In this document: positions 6,329 through 15,607 of the stretch, one piece after another
Position numbering within the stretch: the first letter of the stretch is position 1
Layout of the letters: each line of letters opens with the position of its first letter
NCBI GenBank assembly: GCA_028282665.1
Contig: JANQHN010000075.1
Span: 1 to 39,736 of the forward strand
Direction of reading: 5' to 3'
From: Phycisphaerae bacterium
GTDB taxonomy: Bacteria; Planctomycetota; Phycisphaerae; UBA1845
DNA length: 39,736 bases
Notes under the pieces: generated by a model
Seen by the model: the letters and a program-made list of their open reading frames with translations, nothing else
Databases searched by the model: none
Told to the model about the DNA's origin: nothing
Position numbers and translations under genes: made by a program

Positions 6329-7990
6329 ATGGGCGAGCGTAGCTCTCTCTCCCCGAGTATCGCTTCGACTTTTGAGCGATTTTGTAGCGTTAACTGGTCG
6401 CCGTTCCCCGAACACCACCGAGTACGGTTTGCCACTCGAACGAGACCCACCGGGACAATAATCATTTTCATTTCTGGACTCGCATTTTGTGCGTGGCTAG
6501 CGGGATGTTCCACGACTACGCCCTCAACCCGAGTATCCAGCAAATTCCGGTTGCCCGTTCCCGCACAGACGATGGAGACGCGATCTCCTGATCGACTCTC
6601 CGCGATAGAAAACGGCGTCGTTTACGAACTCACCGCTCTCCACCTCATCACGCTAACGTTCGACATGCATCCGGACATCAAGTCGAGTTTCCATCGATTC
6701 AAATCCGAGGAAGCTCGCTACGACTTTTTTTATACCTCGCGCGACTCACTCACGCCAACGCTTAAAGTAGACAGCACGATAGCTGAAGACCGCGTCGGAA
6801 ACGAAATCACCGAAACGCGCAAGCACGGTGCGGAACTTGGCGTTGAGAAACGTTTTTTCGACACAACGCTGATGAATGTAGGAGTCGGTTATCACACAGA
6901 GTGGGAGGAGACCGCACGCGGTGCTCAGCCGTACGTTTCCGGACAACTTCGTTACCCGCTTTGGGCATCGCGCGAACGACTTGAACGTACCAGTGAGGAA
7001 ATCTTCCGCCGCAACGAACTCAACGACGCTCAACTCGACTACATTCAGCAGGTTCGCTCACGCGTCGCCAATTCACTCTATGAGTACCACAGCTTATGCC
7101 AGGACGCGCGTAAGATGGATCACCTCAGGAGTTGGCTTGCGGATTTGGAACAACTTTCGGATCGCATGCGACAGAGCGATGGTGATGGCAGGAAAAAGGA
7201 CCTGGAGCGTATCGGCGCGGAAATCACGCGCGTTGCCGCTGAGGTGGGCGTGCAAAAAGGTTGGTTTGATGTTCGTGAAGCCCGAATGAAACGCACCGCC
7301 GGCCTGCCGTTCAATTCACAGATCGTACTGGCTATCGAACCGTTCAACCCTTTCGTCGGGGCCAGTCAACAGAAACTCCTTCAAGCGAGCTTGGAAACCG
7401 ACCCCGAGATCGCGACCTTGCGAAACGCAATGGAAAACGCCCAGGTCCAACTCGATCTCGCGCGCAGAGGCCGATGGGACATCACGCTCAATGTCCGCGG
7501 CAGGTCCAATCTCGAAGGTCAATACGACGACAACGGACTCGCGAATTGGTCAGCCACGGCTGGAATTGCCGTCAGTGCCGTGGATTCGCGCGTCACTGAC
7601 AGCCTGATCCGCCAGGCACAAGCCAACATCGAGCGATTCCAAGAGGCGATTGCCGCACGTGAAAACCGCATTTTCGTCGATACGCTCGAACCGCTCATTC
7701 GCCTGGACTCGATCGGTGCAAGTCGGAATGAACTGCTCGATAACCTGCCCCGCTACATAGAGGATTACGAAAACGGCGTGGATGCGTACCTTGGGGGTGA
7801 GTTGAACGTTGATGACCTGATCAAACGGCGTGAAGACCTTTACAATCGCCAGCAAACGATCAACAGCCAAACCTATTTGCTCGGAGCGAACGTAACTCAG
7901 CTTTGCACGGCCACGGGCAAATTTTTCGAATTACTGGACGAGCACATGGCCCGGGAGAATGGTGAAATTGCGAAAGACACGTCGGGATAA
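6329..7990 (+). CDS. TolC-family outer-membrane lipoprotein
   Basis: A 553-residue protein that resembles the outer-membrane channel family of efflux and type I secretion systems. A lipobox LAGC places the acylated cysteine at residue 60, after the hydrophobic stretch TIIIFISGLAFCAW. The N-terminal extension before it is unusually long, but no in-frame ATG, GTG or TTG occurs between the first ATG and the lipobox. GGGAG lies upstream of the ATG. The mature part alternates strand-like segments (AELGVEKRFF, QPYVSGQLRYPL, WDITLNVRGRSN, WSATAGIAVSAVDSR) with long charged helices (residues about 205-300 and 400-545), which fits two coil-barrel repeats. No periplasmic adaptor or inner-membrane pump gene is adjacent, so its partner is unknown. 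The family call is by architecture and moderately sure. Confidence 0.7.
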   Translation: MGERSSLSPSIASTFERFCSVNWSPFPEHHRVRFATRTRPTGTIIIFISGLAFCAWLAGCSTTTPSTRVSSKFRLPVPAQTMETRSPDRLSAIENGVVYELTALHLITLTFDMHPDIKSSFHRFKSEEARYDFFYTSRDSLTPTLKVDSTIAEDRVGNEITETRKHGAELGVEKRFFDTTLMNVGVGYHTEWEETARGAQPYVSGQLRYPLWASRERLERTSEEIFRRNELNDAQLDYIQQVRSRVANSLYEYHSLCQDARKMDHLRSWLADLEQLSDRMRQSDGDGRKKDLERIGAEITRVAAEVGVQKGWFDVREARMKRTAGLPFNSQIVLAIEPFNPFVGASQQKLLQASLETDPEIATLRNAMENAQVQLDLARRGRWDITLNVRGRSNLEGQYDDNGLANWSATAGIAVSAVDSRVTDSLIRQAQANIERFQEAIAARENRIFVDTLEPLIRLDSIGASRNELLDNLPRYIEDYENGVDAYLGGELNVDDLIKRREDLYNRQQTINSQTYLLGANVTQLCTATGKFFELLDEHMARENGEIAKDTSG

Positions 7991-8057
7991 AGTGCAAGTG
8001 GTGATCCATCGAGGATAGCCCCCTGGAGCGACTTGGGCATCGAATTCAGACAGGGAA

Positions 8058-8086
8058 TTGACGGTTTCGCACTTGTCCGCTACAGT
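8058..8086 (+). promoter_or_regulatory. sigma-70-type promoter of the tRNA-Glu gene
   Basis: TTGACG (8058-8063) and TACAGT (8081-8086) are separated by exactly 17 bases. The predicted start near 8093 lies about 39 bases upstream of the mature tRNA 5' end. Confidence 0.75.
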
Positions 8087-8131
8087 TTCTGAATTCGGTC
8101 ATCCTGACCGAGGCACGACCGTGCCGTTTTT

Positions 8132-8204
8132 GCCCCCATCGTCTAGTGGCCTAGGACACCGGCTTTTCATGCCGGCGACAGGGGTTCGAGTCCCCTTGGG
8201 GGTG
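8132..8204 (+). tRNA. tRNA-Glu (anticodon UUC)
   Basis: A complete 73-base cloverleaf. The acceptor GCCCCCA pairs with TGGGGGT (the outermost pair is G-U, also known in other tRNA-Glu genes). The anticodon arm is CCGGC-TTTTCAT-GCCGG with anticodon TTC. The T arm is AGGGG-TTCGAGT-CCCCT. The discriminator base is G and the CCA end is not encoded. The gene has its own promoter (8058-8086) and terminator (8214-8242) and so forms a separate transcription unit. Confidence 0.97.
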
Positions 8205-8213
8205 TTTCTTCCA

Positions 8214-8242
8214 AGCGACAACACGGATTGTCGCTTTTTTTT
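8214..8242 (+). terminator. Rho-independent terminator of tRNA-Glu
   Basis: AGCGACAA (8214-8221) pairs with TTGTCGCT (8228-8235) around a six-base loop, and the T tract continues to 8242. It begins nine bases after the tRNA. Confidence 0.93.
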
Positions 8243-8419
8243 GCGCTCGATGGATGCCCTGCATTCTACCGTGCCTCTCTGTAACTCGTTATCCCGGCTC
8301 TTGATCCGTTACAATTCTGCCTCAGCCTCATAGCCACCTGCCTCATAAGCTGCCATATTCCCAATCCGAACTGCAGGAGCCCCGTGCGGAATGCCACTAC
8401 GGGTACTTCGATGAGCCGA

Positions 8420-8680
8420 TCATCCTCTCGTCGGTAGTTCATTTGGTAGAAACACGAATAGCACGCACGCGGTCATGGCGAGTGCCGCCACGACGATGTT
8501 GGTCAACGGTTTTTCCATATGAAAGTTGGAGAAGTCAAACTTCACCCGCCGCTCTTGCGGATTCGTGAAGCGATTGATCCCGACCAGTCCCAGTATTCCG
8601 AGCAAGGCAGTCAGAATCATGACGGCGGGAAGAATGTTAAAGTCCTCCTTCGCAGCCCCACAGACCAATCGCGCACGCAT
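8420..8680 (-). CDS. small membrane protein, unknown function
   Basis: About 86 residues if translation starts at ATG 8680. Two hydrophobic helices (ILPAVMILTALLGILGLVGI and NIVVAALAMTACVLFVFLP) flank a charged segment, NPQERRVKFDFSNFHMEKP. The ORF-track version (133 codons from 8821) overlaps the DUF3592-like gene, and its first part is antisense-like noise. A strong AAGGAGG lies inside the frame just downstream, eight bases before an ATT codon, so a shorter product from a rare ATT start cannot be excluded. The gene follows the DUF3592-like gene by about 47 bases on the same strand and may be co-transcribed. I do not recognise a family. Confidence 0.55.
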   Translation of the reverse strand: MRARLVCGAAKEDFNILPAVMILTALLGILGLVGINRFTNPQERRVKFDFSNFHMEKPLTNIVVAALAMTACVLFVFLPNELPTRG

Positions 8681-8727
8681 GCCACTGTACCGATGACCCC
8701 ACCAAGGAAGCAGACCGAGAAGAACGT

Positions 8728-9912
8728 TTACTGCTCCTGCTCTTCTTCGTTGAACACCGGCACATGAAAATCCAGCTTCAACCCGCCTCCATCGCGTTGG
8801 CTCCGGAGCTTGAGAAGCCATTCAACCCGATGCGTCGCATCATCATTGGACGCGGGACAGTAGAACGGCGTTTCAATCGAGAAGGGAATTCGAACACCGT
8901 CTTTAATGAGGTGTGACTCGCTAAGCTCAAATGAAAATGCGTCGCGATAGAGAACCTCTTCAACAACGCGGAATTTCTTGTACTCACTCCGCCGGCAAGT
9001 CAACTCCGCCTTTACCCATTGAAGCCCGCGCAAACCGGGCACAATGACAATTTCACCAACGATGTAATCGCCCGGCGGAATCGGCACTTGTTGCAACTCA
9101 ATGAAACTGTAACAGAATCGCCGCCAGCGCTGATTCACCACCATCGTAATCATCAGCACGATCGGTCCCAGCACGCTAAGCACGATCACCATAAGCCAGG
9201 ATCCCGGACTGCCTCCGAATCTCAACAAAGTTGGTAGCGCCAACCCGGCCGCGGGGACGGATGCGCATGTAAGCCCCATCCCTGTAAACCACGCAACGGG
9301 GGATACCTCTCGGTTTTCGGGCAATAGCTTTGTACCGACCCACGAATCACGCCAACGCCAGGGTTGATCCGGGTGACGCCGAGCGAGTTCAAGTCGTTTG
9401 CGTGCACCTTGAACCAAGTAGAGGAAAAACCAAGGTCCGGCAGTTCCCGTTACAAGCAGGCTGATCGCAAGCATCAGATCGTAACCGACTTGGCCCGGTT
9501 GAAAAGCCCGAATCAAAACCGCCGACTCCGGGTCGGCGGGATCAACAAAGCAACGGACGGATTCACCTCGGGTCCAAGCTTTATTCAAAGCCTCAAAAAC
9601 CTTTTCGTCACAGCGAGCATAATTCGGGCGAATGGCGTGTATCGCGAAGACCCTCTCCCCCTTATGCGTAGTACCTGCAATCTCATATTCATACACACAC
9701 CGCAACTTTGAGCCCCGGTGTGAAGCAATATTCACCCACCCCAGTTCGCGAATGGTCGCGGATGTTGTGGACCAATCGCCCATTTTGCGCCATTCAGTGA
9801 ATTCTTTAATCTCAAAAAAAAGCAGGTACACACCACCGCCTAGCCCAATCACCAAAGTGATGGCTGCGAAGGCGTACCCGGCAATCACTTGATTTTGATA
9901 CTGCCTGATCAA
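8728..9912 (-). CDS. DUF3592-like membrane protein
   Basis: A 394-residue membrane protein. One N-terminal membrane segment (residues about 10-32) is followed by a soluble stretch in the style of DUF3592: WSTTSATIRELGWV, CVYEYEIAGTTHKGERV, and CFVDPADPESAVLIR. Further membrane segments lie near residues 147-167 and in the region 208-260 (TGMGLTCASVPAAGLALPTLL; WLMVIVLSVLGPIVLMITMVV). The C-terminal 130 residues are soluble. The start is TTG at 9912; no ATG is available upstream in frame, and a GTG eight codons in is an alternative. DUF3592 has no established function. The small membrane gene at 8420-8680 follows directly. Family call moderately sure, function unknown. Confidence 0.75.
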   Translation of the reverse strand: MIRQYQNQVIAGYAFAAITLVIGLGGGVYLLFFEIKEFTEWRKMGDWSTTSATIRELGWVNIASHRGSKLRCVYEYEIAGTTHKGERVFAIHAIRPNYARCDEKVFEALNKAWTRGESVRCFVDPADPESAVLIRAFQPGQVGYDLMLAISLLVTGTAGPWFFLYLVQGARKRLELARRHPDQPWRWRDSWVGTKLLPENREVSPVAWFTGMGLTCASVPAAGLALPTLLRFGGSPGSWLMVIVLSVLGPIVLMITMVVNQRWRRFCYSFIELQQVPIPPGDYIVGEIVIVPGLRGLQWVKAELTCRRSEYKKFRVVEEVLYRDAFSFELSESHLIKDGVRIPFSIETPFYCPASNDDATHRVEWLLKLRSQRDGGGLKLDFHVPVFNEEEQEQ

Positions 9913-10199
9913 GGTGGGCTTCCGTTTGTAGTATCACGACGTCATTGAATTCTTGCCCGGCCCGCCAACCGGCGATAGGCTCGGCAAGCAGGCATACAAT
10001 CCCAAGCTTGGATACTGCTCGACCGCCAATCACTATCGCCAAGCCCTACATAAACGCAAGCGCGAATTCACTGCATGCGTTTGACCGGCTTGATTGTGCT
10101 TCACTCGCACGCATGCGGTTATTGGTCGGACGGAAAGGTCTGCTTAGTCGACGGAAGTCAAACGCCGACAAATGCCGGAGTTGAAAGGAGAATGGAGCT

Positions 10200-11942
10200 T
10201 TGATCAACGAACAAGTCGCAGCCCTGTTTGAACGCATTGCCGACCTAATGGAAATCGACGGGGCCGACCGTTTCCGCATCAATTCCTACCGCCGGGCGGC
10301 ACGCGTCATTGAAGATGCATCTGAAAACTTGAACAAACTTGCGGAAGAGGGGCGGCTCACCGGCCTGCCAGGCGTGGGGAAAGGAACAGCTGAGCGCATT
10401 CAACAATACCTGGACACCGGCTCGATCGACGTACTCGATGAACTTGAAGCGAAATTGCCAGAAGGCTTGCCTAAGCTCTTGGAGATTCAGAGCATGGGCC
10501 CCAAAAAAGTTGCGGCGGTCCATCAGAAATTGGGTATCACTTCGGTCGAAGATTTGAAGAAGGCGATCAACTCAGGCGAGTTGGCAAAGTTATCCGGTTT
10601 TGGGGCGACCAGCGTGAAAAAAATTGCGGAGGGGATCGAGTTTCTACAGCGGAGCGGCGAGCGTACACCGCTCGGGATTGCTCTGCCCATCGCAGAACAG
10701 GTAATGAAACACGTAAAAGCGATGAAAAGTGTGGGGCGCGTGGAGGTCGCGGGTTCGATTCGACGTGGGCGTGAAACAACTGGCGATGTGGACATCCTCT
10801 GTGAAACGGACGAAGGACCTGCGGTGACCGAAGCCTTTACCCAGCTTAACGGCGTAAAACGGGTGCTCGCGAAAGGAGACACGAAAGGGTCGATCACCGT
10901 CGATTTGGGTAAGAATCGGGAACTGCAAATCGATCTGCGTGCAGTACCCACTGAGTCGTTCGGGGCCGCACTTCAATACTTCACCGGCTCGAAAGAACAC
11001 AATGTACGGGTGCGCGAAATAGCGGTGAAGAAGAAATGGCGACTCAGCGAATACGGCCTGTTTGATGAAAATGACGAGCAACTCGCCGGTAAAACCGAAG
11101 AAGAGATCTACAAAAAACTGAAACTGCCGTGGATTCCACCCGAACAGCGGGAGGATCGCGGCGAATTCGAATCCGGCTACAGTGCGGACGACCTTGTGGC
11201 GCTCGACGATATTCGCGGCGACCTGCACATGCACACCAAGGCAAGCGACGGCAAAAACACGATCGAGGAAATGGCGCTGGCAGCGAAAAAACTGAGTTAT
11301 TCATACATCGCCATCTGCGACCATTCCAAAAGCTCCGCCATCGCCAACGGTTTGTCCATCGACCGGATGAAAAAACACATCGAAGAAATTCGCGTAGTGG
11401 ACGAAAACATCAAAGGCATTCGTGTCCTCGTGGGTACGGAGTGCGATATCCTCCCGGACGGCACGGTGGACTATCCGGATGCCATTCTAGCGGACTGCGA
11501 TTGTGTAGTGGCCAGCGTTCATTCTGCGATGGGGAGCACGAGCCGTGCCCGCGGCAAATTGAACCCAACCGAACGAACAATCGCAGCGATGGAGAATCCA
11601 TACGTGTCGATCATCGGCCATCCAACGGGAAGATTGCTGGGTTCACGCCCACCGATGGACATAGACATAGATGCCGTGGTCGAAGCTGCGGCGCGGACGA
11701 ACACGATCTTGGAATGTAACGCGAGTTGGCAACGCCTGGACCTTAAAGATGTTCACATTCGTCAGGCATTGGAGGCAGGCGTGACGCTCGCAATCAATAC
11801 CGACACGCACAGTACCGAGGGTTTTCGCAGCATGCACTACGGCGTACGCACCGCACGAAGAGGCGGAGCTAAAAAAGACGACGTTGTAAACACGCTTGCG
11901 CCGGGAAAACTCATCAAGAGGCTAATCGCGAAACGAGCATAG
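10200..11942 (+). CDS. polX: DNA polymerase X family protein with PHP domain
   Basis: Bacterial PolX combines gap-filling DNA polymerase activity with a PHP-domain nuclease and acts in base-excision type repair. The 580-residue product has the usual length. It shows an N-terminal 8-kDa-like helix-hairpin-helix region (LTGLPGVGKGTAERI, SMGPKKVAAVHQKLGI, LSGFGATSVKKIAEG), the nucleotidyltransferase site GSIRRGRETTGDVDIL with Asp196 and Asp198 plus Asp245 in LQIDLRAVP, and a PHP domain from residue 340 with DLHMHTKASDG, ICDHS, GTECDI, IIGHPTGR and NTDTHS. The start is TTG at 10200, preceded by AAGGAG eight bases upstream; the nearby ATG is followed at once by a stop in its frame. Confidence 0.95.
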   Translation: MINEQVAALFERIADLMEIDGADRFRINSYRRAARVIEDASENLNKLAEEGRLTGLPGVGKGTAERIQQYLDTGSIDVLDELEAKLPEGLPKLLEIQSMGPKKVAAVHQKLGITSVEDLKKAINSGELAKLSGFGATSVKKIAEGIEFLQRSGERTPLGIALPIAEQVMKHVKAMKSVGRVEVAGSIRRGRETTGDVDILCETDEGPAVTEAFTQLNGVKRVLAKGDTKGSITVDLGKNRELQIDLRAVPTESFGAALQYFTGSKEHNVRVREIAVKKKWRLSEYGLFDENDEQLAGKTEEEIYKKLKLPWIPPEQREDRGEFESGYSADDLVALDDIRGDLHMHTKASDGKNTIEEMALAAKKLSYSYIAICDHSKSSAIANGLSIDRMKKHIEEIRVVDENIKGIRVLVGTECDILPDGTVDYPDAILADCDCVVASVHSAMGSTSRARGKLNPTERTIAAMENPYVSIIGHPTGRLLGSRPPMDIDIDAVVEAAARTNTILECNASWQRLDLKDVHIRQALEAGVTLAINTDTHSTEGFRSMHYGVRTARRGGAKKDDVVNTLAPGKLIKRLIAKRA

Positions 11943-12011
11943 AGACCCCCACCAGCTACAGGATAGCAAGTCGTCATTCCCCTCGAGCCAGAATGAGAAT
12001 TCGAACACAAA

Positions 12012-13268
12012 ATGACCTCGAATACTGATCATCTCGATCGCAACTACAAGCCGAATGGCTTTTGTCCAAAATGCGGTTATGCCATCGACCCCGGCATTTG
12101 CCCGGAATGCGGCAGTGATGTACCGGCAGAGAAACTACGGTCATCCAACTCGCCGGTGCACTATCGGGAATACATCAAACGAATCTGTTCGGTTTTGCTG
12201 TTCGCCGCTGCCGTTTACGGAATCACACTCATCCCTTACGTACGGCTGGTACCGACCGTTTGGTTGATCGACTGGAGTGCCCAGCACGGGGCAAATTGGG
12301 TACGAATGGAACTCGACAGACGATGGTTGGCCAAGAGCATGACAATCGATCAAATTGAGCGACTCGTCCAAGCGCAGTTCACAGTATCCGACTTGTCGAT
12401 CCTACGAACTAACCCCGCAAGCGAAGACGTTTTTGCCTGCATAAAGGTCAGGCCTGGCCCTGGCGCATACTTGCCGCCTGATTTGCGAAATAAAAGCATG
12501 GCCTTTGGGCCGTTTCTTCCACTGAAAGTCACAGATATCGAGATAAGCCTTTCGGGAAAACCACCATTCGACAACATTCACTATGAGAAAATCGAAGAGA
12601 GTGTCTCCACGGGAGTCCAGCATTTTGTCTTCAACTTAGGTCCGCTAGCACCAAAAGGTTATGAACTAGAATTGCGAGGCGTACTGGAGCTTGAACACTC
12701 TTTTTGGTTTCGTCACTCATTTGAGCGTACTGCAATTACCAATGTCTGCGATTGCAGTCTGGAGCAAACACTGGCGTCATTCATGATGTTGCCCGGTCGC
12801 CCCGAACTCATCAAGAACCTCCATCTGGAAGCCGATGGACCAGCAGTACCGGAAATTCTGTCTGTCATCGCCGATAGAAAGACGCGTACTCCATTTGTTG
12901 GCTGTATTTATATTCGCGCGGCGGACAATGGAGAGTATCGTCGCATCTCTAACTATCTTATCAGCGAGGAAGCACCACGCCCGCTGCACATGCTATATTT
13001 CATCTCTACCAAAGAACAAGAGCGGCTCGGCCAGGCCAAAGCAATCGATCTACTCATTGTGGGAGATCCAATCCTATCCATGAAGCTTGGACACAAGCAT
13101 TGGCTTGACGCTCGCGTAGAATGGCTGAATGTGCCGATTACAGCCCCCAAAAGCGCGGGACCAATTCCACCGCTGAACGCCGGTCCGAAGCCACTACCCG
13201 GCATGCGCCCCACTTCGGTTACTGACTTCACCTTCGAAGATGCGCTGGAATTCTCTAAAACCGATTGA
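12012..13268 (+). CDS. zinc-ribbon membrane protein, unknown function
   Basis: A 418-residue protein of no recognised family. An N-terminal zinc ribbon, FCPKCGYAIDPGICPECGSD (Cys18, Cys21, Cys30, Cys33), precedes one or two membrane helices (about residues 60-90). The remainder is a soluble domain of about 320 residues with many beta-type stretches and a proline-rich tail (PITAPKSAGPIPPLNAGPKPLPG). No catalytic motif is visible. It starts 69 bases after polX on the same strand. Zinc-ribbon plus membrane proteins of this kind are frequent in planctomycetes (general impression, not checked). Two other zinc-ribbon proteins occur at 15204-15452 and 18769-19272. Confidence 0.75.
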   Translation: MTSNTDHLDRNYKPNGFCPKCGYAIDPGICPECGSDVPAEKLRSSNSPVHYREYIKRICSVLLFAAAVYGITLIPYVRLVPTVWLIDWSAQHGANWVRMELDRRWLAKSMTIDQIERLVQAQFTVSDLSILRTNPASEDVFACIKVRPGPGAYLPPDLRNKSMAFGPFLPLKVTDIEISLSGKPPFDNIHYEKIEESVSTGVQHFVFNLGPLAPKGYELELRGVLELEHSFWFRHSFERTAITNVCDCSLEQTLASFMMLPGRPELIKNLHLEADGPAVPEILSVIADRKTRTPFVGCIYIRAADNGEYRRISNYLISEEAPRPLHMLYFISTKEQERLGQAKAIDLLIVGDPILSMKLGHKHWLDARVEWLNVPITAPKSAGPIPPLNAGPKPLPGMRPTSVTDFTFEDALEFSKTD

Positions 13269-13322
13269 AACTTTCGCCGATTGCTCGATGCCTCGCGAAC
13301 GATTCAGTGAAACTTCATTACA

Positions 13323-15170
13323 CTACTTTTGTTTCGGCATCGTCAGCAATCGCGAAACCGGATACACACTTTGCCGCTCATCCCAGTACGGCGAACGCCT
13401 GTAGAAGAAATAAAGTCGGGCACGCGGGTCGTTCCTGAACGCCTCATCGCTTTCCAGCTTTTTATCAAACTCCTCGCGCAACTTCGGATCATCTTTCAGC
13501 ATCTTCTCAGCCAGCGATTCCAGGATGTAATGTTCCGCGTACTCCTTCTGCTCGAAGATGGCATTGAAGAATCCCCACTTGACCAGGGAATCCGGGGCTT
13601 CCGGCTCCAGAAGATGAATCGCCAATTTAGCTTGCGTATGGTCCAAAGGCACTATCGCTGAGCCGGCAGGGAACGTACGCTGCTCGACAATGGGCACTGT
13701 CTTGTATTTCGGACTGAATCGCCCCTCATAAGGCCAGGGTGTGAAAGATACGTCTTCAAAACGGTAGCTCTCGAACGATCCGGTAATCTGCCCGGTCGTT
13801 CGCACAATCGGCACGTCATGCAATTCCAAAAGCTCGATCACTTCGGTCCATTGCGGCGGAATAATGTATGCGAGCGGCGGATTCACGCTCTTGGCGACTT
13901 TGGTCTCATTGAACCACACCGAGTCTACCTCATAGGGCGCGCTATTGTCGTAGATGACGCGAGTATCGCCGGAAATCTCGCTATGTACCCTGGTAAACTT
14001 CACGCCTTTGAATCGAAACGGCACCGCATCGTTCGTTCGCTCGATGGTGATGGGTAGCGTGCGTTCGGGGCTGTAGGATCGCCCCATCTGCACGGCCTTT
14101 TGATCCGCTTGCTGATTGGCCTTACGTAGCACGTCGGGCTCGCGGTTCATCAATTCGAGCGCGTGCAGCATGATGTTGTACGTACCGATAACGCGAGTGC
14201 GGTAAGGTTTGAGCATGTGCATTTCAACCAATACCGACGGCCTGTTGCGGATCGCGGCGTATCCCGTGGAAAAGCGCGGACTGAACCCGCCCGAGCGAAT
14301 GCCCATCGTCGGGTTGCTGCGATCGATCAAACCAAAGTACCGCATGGGCAGGTGCCCGTCCTTTTTAAGAGCGGGCATCACACTCGGCAAAAACTTGTCA
14401 TCGAGCCATCGACGGATCGGTCGGGCGGTCGCATCGTGATTTTCGACGGCATACATGATGTCATACTGCCAATCACCGCCGTCGGTGGTGTGGTTGTCGA
14501 AATGAAGGTCCGGCTTCCAGCAGTTCCACAGCTTGATCAGGGCTTGCATCTCAACCGCGTCGGCCTTTACGTAGTCGCGATTGAGATTCAAATTCCGTGA
14601 TGTGACCCGCCAGCCCATTTCATCCGGACCGTTCTGGTTGATGCGCGAATACGCATCGAACCGCTCGTGGCCATCCGGACTGAAAATCATGACGAAGACG
14701 ATGACGACATGATCCAAGAACGCTTCATGTTTTTTGGTGATGGCGATGTCGCGGGCAAGCATCATGGACGCATCCTTGCCGCAACATTCTCCCGGGTGGA
14801 TGCAGTTTTGAACGAGCAACACCAACTTCTCCGCCGCGTGGGTCGCATTGGGTGTTAAAAGCCCATCCTTGGCAAGAATAAGCAGAGGTAAATCCCGACC
14901 TTCCCCGCTCTTGCCGAATGAGGTGTAATGCACTAAATCGCTCGCATCCGCCAGCTTCTGACAATACGCTACGGTCTCCGCGTAACGCGGAGTCTTGCGA
15001 AAGTCTGTCCGTTCCGTCGGCGTAAGCCATTCCTTGGGAACATCCTTCGAAAAATGCACAAACGGCTCAGCCGCCCACACTTCACCTTGAACTGTTATCA
15101 GAAACAACGTGAGAGCACGAATCAACCGCTTCGCACTTACACGCTCCCAGCCCTCTCTCCGCTCTCCCAT
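13323..15170 (-). CDS. secreted M14-family zinc carboxypeptidase
   Basis: A 615-residue exported metallopeptidase. A signal peptide (KRLIRALTLFLITVQGEVWAA, about residues 14-34) precedes the M14 catalytic domain. The HxxE zinc motif is IHPGECCGKD (His125, Glu128), the third zinc ligand is probably His223 in PDLHFDNH, the arginine/asparagine signature is RNLNLNRDY near 192-200, and the catalytic Glu is Glu316 in VLVEMHML. A C-terminal region of about 270 residues is extra and probably an accessory beta domain. The family removes C-terminal residues from peptides or cell-wall peptides; the substrate here is unknown. ATG 15170 is the only reasonable start before the signal peptide; the codon at 15140 is GTA and not a start. 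A small zinc-ribbon membrane gene lies 33 bases upstream. Confidence 0.88.
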   Translation of the reverse strand: MGERREGWERVSAKRLIRALTLFLITVQGEVWAAEPFVHFSKDVPKEWLTPTERTDFRKTPRYAETVAYCQKLADASDLVHYTSFGKSGEGRDLPLLILAKDGLLTPNATHAAEKLVLLVQNCIHPGECCGKDASMMLARDIAITKKHEAFLDHVVIVFVMIFSPDGHERFDAYSRINQNGPDEMGWRVTSRNLNLNRDYVKADAVEMQALIKLWNCWKPDLHFDNHTTDGGDWQYDIMYAVENHDATARPIRRWLDDKFLPSVMPALKKDGHLPMRYFGLIDRSNPTMGIRSGGFSPRFSTGYAAIRNRPSVLVEMHMLKPYRTRVIGTYNIMLHALELMNREPDVLRKANQQADQKAVQMGRSYSPERTLPITIERTNDAVPFRFKGVKFTRVHSEISGDTRVIYDNSAPYEVDSVWFNETKVAKSVNPPLAYIIPPQWTEVIELLELHDVPIVRTTGQITGSFESYRFEDVSFTPWPYEGRFSPKYKTVPIVEQRTFPAGSAIVPLDHTQAKLAIHLLEPEAPDSLVKWGFFNAIFEQKEYAEHYILESLAEKMLKDDPKLREEFDKKLESDEAFRNDPRARLYFFYRRSPYWDERQSVYPVSRLLTMPKQK

Positions 15171-15203
15171 TGCCCAAACCCCAATTGTGTAACAAGTTGA
15201 CTA

Positions 15204-15452
15204 TTACCTGGCGGACCCGTCCGACGAAAACAACATGTACAGGCCTACTGCCAGAAAGAACAGGACCAGGATCAACATGAATAGAGCGATGATCTTCGCT
15301 ACTCTCCCGCCTTGTGGCCTGATGTCTGCGATCAAAAATTCGTCCAGCGGCGTTGCGCAGTGCGGACACTGCTCCATCGAACGCGAAGAGACCTCGCCAC
15401 ATGCGGGACACCGCAAATCAATGCCGTTGAGCTCATCGTCGGAATCAGTCAT
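15204..15452 (-). CDS. small zinc-ribbon membrane protein
   Basis: An 82-residue protein with an N-terminal zinc ribbon (LRCPACGEVSSRSMEQCPHCATPL; Cys15, Cys18, Cys29, Cys32) and one strongly hydrophobic C-terminal helix (IIALFMLILVLFFLAVGLYMLF, about 54-75). It lies 33 bases upstream of the M14 peptidase gene on the same strand, so the two are probably co-transcribed. GTGAG lies close in front of the ATG. The function is unknown; the layout suggests a cytoplasmic zinc ribbon tethered to the membrane. Confidence 0.75.
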   Translation of the reverse strand: MTDSDDELNGIDLRCPACGEVSSRSMEQCPHCATPLDEFLIADIRPQGGRVAKIIALFMLILVLFFLAVGLYMLFSSDGSAR

Positions 15453-15607
15453 AGCTCACGCGAATGTATGCCACGTTCGCTACGCGGGCAAGGGAGAAGC
15501 TCGCACACGTCCTCATGGATGTGGAATCGTTGCAAAACGTTGCGACTTAAGCAGGTTGAGGATAGATTCGCAGGATTGATTCACGCTCGAAGCATCCGGG
15601 AGCGTGT

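Noticed and set aside
8132-8204. G-U pair at the end of the tRNA-Glu acceptor stem as an anomaly
   Set aside because: A G1-U72 pair is known in tRNA-Glu of other lineages, so it is not reported as unusual.
8058-8333. Plus-strand ORF of 91 codons
   Set aside because: It runs through the tRNA-Glu promoter, tRNA and terminator and cannot be a real gene alongside them.
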